From NCBI RefSeq assembly GCF_009769755.1, contig NZ_SDWJ01000002.1, positions 62,001 through 126,000 of the forward strand: a DNA stretch of 64,000 nt, given 5' to 3'. The position numbers and the translations under genes were made by a program. This stretch comes from Sphingorhabdus profundilacus. Its GTDB lineage: Bacteria; Pseudomonadota; Alphaproteobacteria; Sphingomonadales; Sphingomonadaceae. Each line of letters starts with the position of its first letter. Within the stretch, counting starts at the first letter, position 1. The notes under the pieces are model-generated. The model was not told the origin of the DNA and did no database searches. It worked only from the letters and a program-made list of their open reading frames with translations. Positions 35,318-44,300 of the stretch are shown one piece after another.

Positions 35318-35420
35318 TGTTTTACCGATATTGGAGCGACTCGATAAAGAGAGCAGACCATTAATATAATGAGGCGTCTCGACGCATTTTGCGGTGCCTT
35401 AAAAATGGGAGACAGCAGCA

Positions 35421-36035
35421 ATGGTCGTTACAGGCCGTGCCAAAAAGCGTCTTGATGCAATGATCGCTCACAGCCCGATTGCGTCGGTAATCAGCAATCC
35501 GAGATTGAAAGATAACCCGATAATTGCATGCAATAGCGCTTTTATTGAATTGACCGGATATTCAGCGGACGAGATTATTGGTCGCAATTGTCGCTTTTTG
35601 GCGGGTCCTGCAACCGAGCCTTGGCTCACAGAAACAATTCGCAGCGGCGTTCGGCGGCATTCTTCGGTTCTGGTTGAAATCTTAAATTACAAACGCAACG
35701 GTACGCCTTTTCGAAATGCCGTTCTGGTCGCACCGACATTTGACGAAGATGGAGAGTTGGAGTTTTTCTTGGGCTCGCAGGTCGAATTGGTCCCCGATGC
35801 GCCGACCACTTATGCAAACCGCCGAATGGCTGCAGCATTGGCCGTAAAGAGGTTATCGCGCCGCCAGCGCGAGGTTTTGGCAGAAATGGCGATTGGGCAT
35901 TTGAACAAGCAAATCGCCCATAGCCTCAGCCTGAGTGAGCAGACTGTGAAAATGCACCGGGCGCTACTTATGACCCGACTCGGTGCGGCAACAACTGCGG
36001 ACGCGATTCGGATCGCGGTCGAAGCAGGGCTTTAG
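35421..36035 (+). CDS. LOV-HTH blue-light photoreceptor transcription factor (EL222-like)
   Basis: The 204-residue protein joins a LOV domain (about 12-125) to a LuxR-type HTH (about 140-200). The flavin-adduct motif is GRNCRFL with Cys57; flavin contacts Asn89 and Asn99 and the signalling glutamine Gln120 (GSQVEL) are also present. The HTH reads [20 protein letters not shown] and [18 protein letters not shown]222 of Erythrobacter, the same architecture, dimerises and binds DNA in blue light. GGGAGACAGCAGC lies before the ATG. The gene diverges from rhodopsin-blh, so it probably controls light-dependent expression of that pair; unknown otherwise. Confidence 0.94.
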   Translation: MVVTGRAKKRLDAMIAHSPIASVISNPRLKDNPIIACNSAFIELTGYSADEIIGRNCRFLAGPATEPWLTETIRSGVRRHSSVLVEILNYKRNGTPFRNAVLVAPTFDEDGELEFFLGSQVELVPDAPTTYANRRMAAALAVKRLSRRQREVLAEMAIGHLNKQIAHSLSLSEQTVKMHRALLMTRLGAATTADAIRIAVEAGL

Positions 36036-36036
36036 G

Positions 36037-36113
36037 TAATATCAGATTCCGTGCAGATTACATTCGGTGGGGCGATTGGAGTGCCTGCACTTGCCTCGAA
36101 ATATCTGATATTA
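36037..36113 (+). other. Long-range stem directly behind the LOV-HTH stop codon
   Basis: TAATATCAGAT (36037-36047) and ATCTGATATTA (36103-36113) are perfect 11-base inverted arms. Inside them GTGCAG (36051-36056) and CTGCAC (36085-36090) form a second stem. The structure starts one base after the LOV-HTH stop. There is no U-run behind it, so it is not a classical terminator; it may stabilise the 3' end of the mRNA or be a structured RNA element. Confidence 0.55.
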
Positions 36114-36197
36114 TTTACTTAATATTGATCGCAGAATTACCCGCATTGCACCAATCGCGTCAAAACCTTCAGGTGTGCGTCAACTGCATTTTCCATC

Positions 36198-36226
36198 TTT
36201 ACATACATAGTATTACTACTTATAAA
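36198..36226 (+). promoter_or_regulatory. Near-consensus promoter in front of a candidate small RNA
   Basis: TTTACA (36198-36203) and TATAAA (36221-36226) are separated by exactly 17 bases, differing from the sigma-70 consensus in only one base per hexamer apart from the final T. No reading frame starts downstream on this strand before the terminator at 36390, which suggests an RNA gene. Start of transcription is expected near 36233. Confidence 0.6.
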
Positions 36227-36232
36227 GAGCGC

Positions 36233-36430
36233 AGACAGATTTGGTGTCAATAGTTCTGAATAAGCTTTGCTGATTTGGGAATGTTGGTGCCAATCCAGCC
36301 CGCTATGGTTCCCCATTAATTCCATGGCGGGCTGGTCGATCCGAATGGGCGCAAGCCCATTCACCTTCCTAGTGGTCGTAACATTACTTGGATGGCACGA
36401 TATCTCCGGATATCTGCCATCCATTTTTTT
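36233..36430 (+). ncRNA. Candidate structured small RNA downstream of the LOV-HTH gene
   Basis: The approximately 198-base interval has no convincing coding frame. It begins at a near-consensus promoter and contains three hairpins in order: 36295-36335 (14-base stem with one G-U, 13-base loop), 36343-36362 (8-base stem capped by GCAA, a GNRA tetraloop) and 36390-36422 (14-base stem with one bulge, capped by TCCG, a UNCG-type tetraloop) ending in seven T residues. Between the second and third lies CACCTTCCTAGTG, which can expose a CUUCCU loop able to pair with ribosome-binding sites. I know no Rfam family with this order. It may be a trans-acting light-locus RNA; unproven. Confidence 0.6.
36390..36430 (+). 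terminator. Intrinsic terminator of the candidate small RNA
   Basis: GGATGGCA-C-GATATC and GATATC-TGCCATCC pair around TCCG to give a 14-base-pair stem with a single bulged C; seven T residues follow one base later (36424-36430). This is a strong Rho-independent signal on the plus strand only. Confidence 0.85.
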
Positions 36431-36503
36431 GTAAAATGAAAATTCCAGCTAGCCTTTTTTAAGTGATCGCTCCTGATATGAAAAACTTAAATCGGATTTG
36501 TTC

Positions 36504-36869
36504 ATGCGGTTAAGTCTGGATCTTGTCCTTATGATGGGGGCGTTGCTGAATGGCTTTGGCGCGGTCAAACTGTTTGCCTCGTCATTTCCCAAAGTGGACA
36601 CGCAGCATAGACCGGACGATTATTGGCAACTGCGACTATTTGTCGCTGGAACCGCGATGGTTTTCGGGTTGACGTATATATATCTCTATTACAATCCTGT
36701 ATTTGTCTGGCCGTTTTTACTCTTCGGTGCGGCACTAAAGAGCTGGGCCTTCTTTCTCAGCCTTTATCTGCTGATTTTTGGTCGCCTATCAAAAAAGGCT
36801 TTTATCGAGTTCGGACTGACAAACGGCGTCGTTGCAACCGCATTCTGGATATTTCTGTCGACATTATAG
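36504..36869 (+). CDS. Small four-helix membrane protein, unknown function
   Basis: The 121-residue product has four hydrophobic helices (about 5-25, 44-63, 70-92, 102-120). No family is recognised. The ATG at 36504 is two codons inside the longest frame, which starts at a TTG. It lies after the candidate small RNA and before the degenerate repeat at 36948. It may belong to the light locus by position only. Confidence 0.65.
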   Translation: MRLSLDLVLMMGALLNGFGAVKLFASSFPKVDTQHRPDDYWQLRLFVAGTAMVFGLTYIYLYYNPVFVWPFLLFGAALKSWAFFLSLYLLIFGRLSKKAFIEFGLTNGVVATAFWIFLSTL

Positions 36870-36947
36870 AGGTGCGAAACGGCCCAATGTCCGTTGTCGT
36901 TTGAAGCCGAACCAGGACCACAGATGGCTATGTTGAGCCATAAACAC

Positions 36948-37003
36948 ATAGATATCATCGTCGAGGCGTCAAAATGGCTTCAAAGCTCGACGACAATATC
37001 TAT
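36948..37003. repeat. Degenerate dyad related to the MITE-like element
   Basis: ATAGATATCATCGTCGAG (36948-36965) pairs with CTCGACGACAATATCTAT (36986-37003) at 16 of 18 positions. The centre holds CGAGGCGTCAAAATGGC, 17 bases identical to the inner part of the element at 56227-56493. It may be a fragment or internal relative of that element, and it can also form a hairpin at the end of the flanking transcripts. Confidence 0.6.
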
Positions 37004-37014
37004 GCGTTCATATC

Positions 37015-38151
37015 CTAGCTTATCGGGGGAAGGCTACTACCTTCCCAGGTCAGGAAATTCATAATCTCAGGTGACGTTGGGCTAAGTGCCATAGGACATG
37101 CTATCCCTGGTAATATTTCAACATCGTATAACTCGGCCACCGCACCGTCGATGCGGAACCATTCTACGCAAGTGCCCCGTTTTATATCGATGATTTGAAT
37201 TCCGCACCAAGGCTCACTGTCCGCCGCCTTCAGCTTTTCATCGAGCGGTAAACCTTCAAAGCGTTCATAGCGGGGTTTGGAAAGGCCTACAAAAGCAAGA
37301 TCACCGTGGAATGCCAATCCACGGGCAAAGCCTGGGCAGAAAACACGTGGGACGAATTTGCCTTTCCCGCTCGCCGCACCTTCAATGACGCCCAATTCCC
37401 CGGTCCCGGAATTAAGCACCCAAAGTTCACCATTATGGACGCGCGGCGAATGCGGCATTGATAACCCGTTGCAAATCACCTTGTTCTTTTTAACGTCAAT
37501 GACGATGCCGCCATCTGATCGGCGATCACGCCAGCCGTCGATAGTGTCCGATTTGCTTACCGCGGTGACATAGACAGGTTCGCCATTTTCCATAGCCAAC
37601 CCGTTGAGGTGGCAGCGGTCTTCCTTCACCAAAGCGGAAACAAAATCGGGCTTCCACAACATTCTAAAGCTGTGCTTGGGATCAGTTGTCGCTAGGCAAT
37701 TAAATTGGGTGTTTACAAAAATAAGGTCACCATTGGACGCCACACCGACATCATGCGCGTCCAGTTGACCTGTGACATGCACATCACGCGGGACGAAGCA
37801 GGCATCAAAAAGGGTATTCACACGTTCATGCGCTGCCAAAGGGTTGTGGAACGTCATCAATTGATAACCCGATGACAAGGACAGCGTTCCGTTGGCGTCA
37901 AAGGAAAGGCCCATTGGCTTGGGAATACCTGTCTGGTGCAAATGTGCGCCCTGGTTGTTCCGACCCAACATATAAAGCAGACCAGACTGATAGGATGTGA
38001 ACGCGACCGAAATATTGAGCCGGGCCAATAGAGCGACCAGCCCGCCGGACTGCGAATATTTCACGCTATTGGTCGACGGCGACGAACTTTCAGATGTCAC
38101 CGGCTGAGGTGCGGTCTCTTTCTGGACTTTAATCTTCGATTTGCTAACCAT
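37015..38151 (-). CDS. TIGR03032-family (DUF4915) beta-propeller-like protein
   Basis: The 378-residue protein has a low-complexity N-terminus (1-35) and then the TIGR03032 core: LARLNISVAFTSYQSGLLYMLG, DAHDVGVASNGDLIFVNTQFNCLA, CHLNGLAMENGEPVYVTAVSKSD, NGELWVLNSGTGELGVIE, FCPGFARGLAFHGDLAFVGLSKPR. The repeated blade-like blocks suggest a beta-propeller. Function is unknown; relatives often stand beside very large repetitive surface proteins. Here it lies downstream of the giant autotransporter in the same direction, 172 bases apart with a hairpin between. No signal peptide is seen, so it is probably cytoplasmic. Confidence 0.85.
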   Translation of the reverse strand: MVSKSKIKVQKETAPQPVTSESSSPSTNSVKYSQSGGLVALLARLNISVAFTSYQSGLLYMLGRNNQGAHLHQTGIPKPMGLSFDANGTLSLSSGYQLMTFHNPLAAHERVNTLFDACFVPRDVHVTGQLDAHDVGVASNGDLIFVNTQFNCLATTDPKHSFRMLWKPDFVSALVKEDRCHLNGLAMENGEPVYVTAVSKSDTIDGWRDRRSDGGIVIDVKKNKVICNGLSMPHSPRVHNGELWVLNSGTGELGVIEGAASGKGKFVPRVFCPGFARGLAFHGDLAFVGLSKPRYERFEGLPLDEKLKAADSEPWCGIQIIDIKRGTCVEWFRIDGAVAELYDVEILPGIACPMALSPTSPEIMNFLTWEGSSLPPIS

Positions 38152-38280
38152 TGGGAATCTCCAGCTTGTTTAATATTCGTCTGGCAACGGCCATAACGAG
38201 GGTCGAAACACAACCGGACGAACCGCGTCCTCTTCAGGAACACAGGCCGCCCCGCCGCATAAATATTTCAAAGTCTGAAA

Positions 38281-38314
38281 TGTGGCGCGGTGCGATATGC
38301 TAACCCGCGCCACA
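38281..38314 (-). terminator. Hairpin behind the autotransporter gene
   Basis: TGTGGCGCGG (38281-38290) and CCGCGCCACA (38305-38314) form a perfect 10-base stem with a 14-base loop. On the minus strand only ATTTC follows, so it is a weak terminator that may allow partial read-through into the TIGR03032 gene. Confidence 0.6.
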
Positions 38315-38323
38315 ATATCAAAA

Positions 38324-41300
38324 TTACCAGTTAAAACGCAGACCGACCTTGCCGGTTCCAGCTGTGGTTTTCTGGTCTATGCCGAATTCAACATCTGCAT
38401 CGACGAAAATTTCGGTCTGTTTTGCTACCGTCAGCGTCGTACCAAAGCCGATATCGACCCAGGTTTTCTTCGGCTCGAGTTTACCAATAGACTGGCCTGC
38501 GATGGTTGATGAAACATCCGCCCCTAATAAATTGTGCCACAAATTGGTCTTCAGATAACCACTGAATAGGCCACCTTCGGTGCTGTATTTCTCATCCTTA
38601 GTCGTTTTCAAACGGAAACCTACACGACCGATAATGCTGTCTTCGATAGCGACTTTGTTCAAAATCTCGTCGCTGTCGATCGCTCCATCAAACTTGTTGT
38701 TGCCGTAAATGACTTGCAATTGAGGTTCAAAAGCCAAGCGTCCGCCCAGTTTTAGTGACTTGCCCATTTCAAGCGAGCCCAAGAAAGTGCGCCCTTCTGT
38801 TTTGAGCTTTGTACCATTTGCCGCATTTGCTGCAGCGTCAAGGAAACTCGCTTGTACCACAGCATTTGCGTACCATCCGGTTGAGCCATAATAAGTACCA
38901 TAAAGACCGGTTAACCAACCTTTGCTTTTCGAACCTCCGGAACGACGAGCTACATCTTGGAATATATTTGTGTCGGAAGAACTGCCGTCGGCATAACCAG
39001 CGTAAACTCCGGCGAAGGCCGCCGACCCGTTGCCGCTAATTTTGCGGACAAAATCCAGACCCATTTGCATTCCCGTGATGGAACCGTTCGATTTGACCTC
39101 GCCCAGCTCTTTCGATGCCAAGCGATCACGGAAGCCCTTGCCTATGAATCTGCCCCAAAGCCCGCTTACTCCGCCACTTTGATAGTCACGTTTGGCAATA
39201 TGTTCCTGCTCACCTACACGCTCTTGCAAAGTGCCAAGAAAGGTCATCGAGATGTCATCACTCAACCGTGCGAGTGACAGGGTGGTCGCAGCAATGTCGC
39301 TGAGACCAACTGTACGCAGATACCAATCTTGATCATTCGGATCGGCAATACCACCGAGGAAAAGATCGTAACGGAAACCGCCAACTTGCAGGTCACCGCC
39401 TGCTAATTGTAGAGCATCAGCGCTGGACGTTCCACCCACTTGCACGAGTTTAATGCCGTCACCGACTGTCAAGCCGCCTACACCGCCAACATTGTTGATC
39501 GCTACAAGACCGGTGCCGCTAACATTCCCGCCGATGATTAACAAGTCGGTCGGGGAGTTATCTGCGCCGATTACTGTATCGATAGTTGTTTGACCACCGG
39601 CATTGGTAAAGTTGCCGCTGACATTCAGCCTGTCTCCAGCCTTTCCTGCAGCGCCACTCAAATTGACCAGACCAGCATTGGAGAGGTTACCGATAATACT
39701 TACATTTGCATTTCCGGCGGCATTTCCAACGAGCAATGTTCCACCTTTGGCGACTACCATATTGGCCGTAATCGCTAAGTTGTTCGATGAATCGAGCGTT
39801 CCGCCATTACTAGTTGTTATCGCCCCTGCTGTGATTGCCGCATCGCTAAACCTGACCCGGCCAGCATTGATATTGACCGCTTCCCAATTTGTTACACGGG
39901 CGCCGACCAGATCATAGGTTCCGGCACCGTTCAGGTTGAGCGTATCGACAAAACCATCTGCAGCCGAGATATTGTCACCGCCATCTAAAGCAGTGATCGT
40001 TGCGAAAGCCGCCGTATTATCTATCAGGAAATTTGCGGTATCACTGCCATTGCCGAGCCGGATTGTACCGTTAATCAGCGTTCCCTTGGCAACATTGAGA
40101 ACGCTATCGCTTTCGTTATTCGAAATCGCAGCACCCGAAGCAGCAGAAACCTCCGCAGTTGCAGCAAGGCTAATCGTTGTCAGCTTGCCCGCGTTGCCAA
40201 AGGTCGCAATACCCGCACCTGTGCCGCCGATGATCTTGCCGGTAACAGACAGGGTGGAGGCGCCGGTCCCCTTATTATCAGCCAATATGCCGTTAATCGC
40301 GCCCTTTGCATCCTTGGCAGCAACCGAAAGTGTCGTTGCCGATGCTCCATTGAGCACGGCGATACCGTTCGCGGTCGCGCCGTTAACGGAACCGATTGAT
40401 GTAACGGAGGATGCACCATTACCATTGTTGGTCGCAATGATACCGTCGATTGCGCCGGTAACATTGGCAGCCTCTATGGTGAGGTTTGTAGTGCCTGCGG
40501 TGTTGTTGGCGAAGATACCCGCCAATGTAGTTCCTGTTACATCGCCTTTGGCCTTAATTGTCGTTGAGGCCGGAGCAGCCGCAGATCCGACACCATTGTT
40601 GGTAACAAAAATACCGAAGTCATCGCCCCGCACAACATTGGCATCGACCAGGATAGCAGTGCCTTCGGCATCGTTCACAACCGAGATGCCATCTGCCGTG
40701 GTGCCCGTCACTGTGCCCTTGGCCGTGACGGAAGTAACACCTGAACCATTGTTGACCGCATCAATGCCGGAGAGCGAACCGGTAACAGTGCCTGTGCCCG
40801 AACTCGCGTCGATTGTGAGCGAGCCTGCTGTCGCGGCGTTGAAGGCGTTGATGCCGTCGCCTGCGCCGCCGGTTACATTACCCTTGGCAAGGACCGAAGT
40901 CGCGCCATTTCCGTTGTTTACTGCAATGATACCGAAGCCACCGGTACCGGTAGCATTGGTTGCATCAACCGACACCGCACCGCCAATAGCGGTGTTCGAA
41001 ACCACAATGCCGTTCAAAGCACCAGTGACTGTGCCTTTTGACGTCACGCTCGTATCACCAGTACCGTTGTTGCGGGCAAATATGCCATCAACTCCGCCCG
41101 TGACATTATTCGCACTAACCGTCAGTGCGCCTGCGGTTGCAGCATTTGACGCGTAGATGCCATAAGTTGTACCGGTCACATCGCCTGACGCGCGAACCGA
41201 CGTTGCACCATCGCCATTGTTCACCGCTACGACCCCAATGCCATTGGAACCGGTGACAGTGACCGCATCGACCAAAAGTGCACCGCCGGCAGTGGTGTTG

Positions 41301-44300
41301 AATACAGCGATACCGTTAGACGCACCGATGACAGTACCCTTTGACGTTACACTGGTGTCGCCATTGCCGCTATTGCTTGCCGAAATACCATTGCCGCCAC
41401 CACCGGTGACATTGACCACATCGATGGTGAGGTTATCGGTATTTGCCGCGTTACTGGCAAGAATACCGGTTTGCGTGGTTCCGGTGACATCGCCCCTCGC
41501 CTTGATTGTGGTCGATGCAGGAGTACCAGCTGATCCGGTGCCATTATTTGTGACGACGATACCGAATTGTTCACCCTTAACCACATTGGCGTCAACCAGA
41601 ATGTCAGTGCCCAAGGCGGTGTTGACGATAGAGATACCGTCTACGCCCTGACCGGTCACTGTGCCGTCAGCCTTTACCGAGGCCGCGCCTGCTCCATTAT
41701 GGATAACACTTATACCAAAACCGGAACCCGTTACATTATTCGCACTGACCGTCAGTGCGCCAGCGGTGGCCGCGTTGTTTGCATAGATGCCGTCACCTGC
41801 GCCGCCGGTCACATCGCCCTTGGCCACGATCGAAGTCGCGCCATCGCCGTTGTTCACCGCGATAATTCCAAAACCAGCGGTGCCTGTGACATTGTTTGCG
41901 TCAACCGACACTGCACCGCCATTGGTGGTGTTTGAAATCACGATGCCGTTCAACGCACCTTTGACTGTTGTGGTAGTGCCTGAAGATTTCACGCTTGTGT
42001 CGCCATTGCCGGTGTTACGGGCAAATATGCCATCGAGGCCACCGGTCACATTGGCAACATCAATCAAGAGATTGTCGGTGTTCGTGCCGTTCAACGCAAA
42101 AATACCAGCCTGGTTGGTTCCGGTAACGTCGCCCTTTGCCTTGATGGTCGTCGATGCAGGCGTCGCCGCCGATCCGGTGCCGTTATTTGTGACGACGATA
42201 CCAAACTCGTCCCCCTTCACAATATTGGCATCGACCAGAATATCGGTACCCTCGGCATCGTTGACGACCGAGATACCGTCGGTGTCCGTGCCGGTCACTG
42301 TGCCGGTCGACGTGACCGAAGTCGCGCCTGCACCATTGTTCACCGCGCTGATGCCCGAGTTGGAACCGGTCACATTTTTTACGCTGATGTTGAGCGCACC
42401 GGCCAGTTCATCATTGAGCGCATAAATACCGTCGCCTGCACCGCCGGTCACATCACCGGAGGCCAAAATCGTGGTAATACCCGCACCATAATTTGTCACC
42501 AGAAGGCCATAGCCGTCCAAGCCGGTCACATTGGCAACATCAACCGTCACCCCGTTACCGGCGTCGGTGTTGGCCGCAAATATCCCGTTGTTCCCGCCTG
42601 TTACCGTGCCGGTGGACTTCACATTGGTATAGCCACTGCCGTTGTTGATCGCGCCAATGCCGTCAAGCGCGCCCGTTACATTCACCGCCTCAATTTTGAG
42701 ATTGGCAGAATTACCACCGCCGACCACCGCAATACCAAAGGCAGTTTCGCCCGTCACATTGCCCTTTGCTATCACAACCGTGTTACCGGAACCAATATTC
42801 GTCGCAAGGATGCCGGTCGTCTTGCCGGTGACCGCCGCAACGTCAATCGTCAGGTCATTCGCATCCAGAAGATTGAGCGCGTTGATGCCATCATCGGTAC
42901 CGCCGTTGACCAGACCATCGGATGTAATGGTCGTGTCGCCGGTGCCAAAGTTGATCGTGTTGATCCCCTGATAGCCGCCACTGACATTTTTGACATTAAC
43001 CGTCAGGTCGGTCTGCTCCGTCCCGTTGCGCGCCAATATGCCATAAGTGCCGCCGCTTACCGTACCCGATGACGACACCGTCGTCGAACCCACTTCCGCG
43101 CTATAGTTGAACGCGGTTACGCCGTTCACGCTGCCCGACACATCGGCAACGGTAATCGTCAGATCCTGGGCACTGCGGCCATTGGCTGCAAAGATACCGT
43201 CGCCGGCCTTGGCCGTGATAACACCGTCCGATGAAATGATGGTATCGCCCGCGCCATAATTGATCGCAAAGATACCGTTGCCGACCGCGCCGGCCACCGC
43301 AGGGTCACCCACGGTGATGTTCTTAGCAACAATGGTCAGGCCCTTTGCGGTGTCGTAATTATACGCCTCGATCCCGTCATTATTGGCCGTAATCGTGCCA
43401 CTAACGGTGATCGTGGTAAAGCCGGACCCGCGGTTTTCCGCATCAATACCGTCCGCAGCCGCCTTCACATCAACCGCCGTCACCTCAAGATTGATCGCAG
43501 AGGAATCATTATAGGCGCTGATGCCGTCACTCGCCAGTGATTCCACCAATCCGGTCGAGACCACTTTGGTCGAGCCTGTGCCATAATTGGCGGCAAAAAT
43601 ACCTTGATAGGTCGTCCCCTTGGCATTTTTGGCCGTAACCGACACGTCCGTTCCGGTACCATAGACGCTGTTGAACGCAGCAATACCAACCTGTCCGCCA
43701 ACAACATCGCCCCTGGCGATCACATCGGTTACGCCGCCGCCATTGTTGAACGCCAATATACCGACGCCGCCCACGCCGCCGGTCGCATTGTTGGCATCGA
43801 TGAACAACCCGCCCAAGGAAGACACATCATTATACGCATTGATGCCGGTAACCCCGCCGGTCACCGTACCAGTGGAGGTGACGCGCGTTACGCCCGTGCC
43901 GTCATTGCCGACCAATATACCATTGGCCGCCGTGCCGGTGATATTGTTGACATTAATTGTCACGTCCGACCCGACATCGGTATTAAACGCGACAAGGCCA
44001 TTGGCCCCGCCGGTGATTGTTCCGGTACCCGTTACCGTGGTCGTGCCGGTGCCGAGATTACGGGCCGAAATGCCGTTAAAGCCACCTGTCACATCGCCCG
44101 AGCTGACCGACAGATTGACCGTACCCAGACCGTTCGAAGCAAAAATACCGTTTAAATCCCCGCTCACCTTGCCTGAAGACACAAGCGTGGCCGATCCGCC
44201 CGCATCATTGACAAAGTTGACGCCGTTCACCGCGCCCTTCACCTCGCCGGTGCCGGTTACATTGACCGAGCCGGTCAAATCGCCGGTCGCGGCGCCCTTG

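Noticed and set aside
36137-36424. Minus-strand 95-codon frame over the candidate small RNA
   Set aside because: It covers the promoter and all hairpins, has no ribosome-binding site or recognisable protein features, and starts inside the terminator stem.
36233-36430. Known structured RNAs (6S RNA, SRP RNA, RNase P RNA, tmRNA)
   Set aside because: No long central-bulge rod, SRP GGTCAGG region, RNase P GAGGAAAGT core or tmRNA tRNA-like ends are seen.
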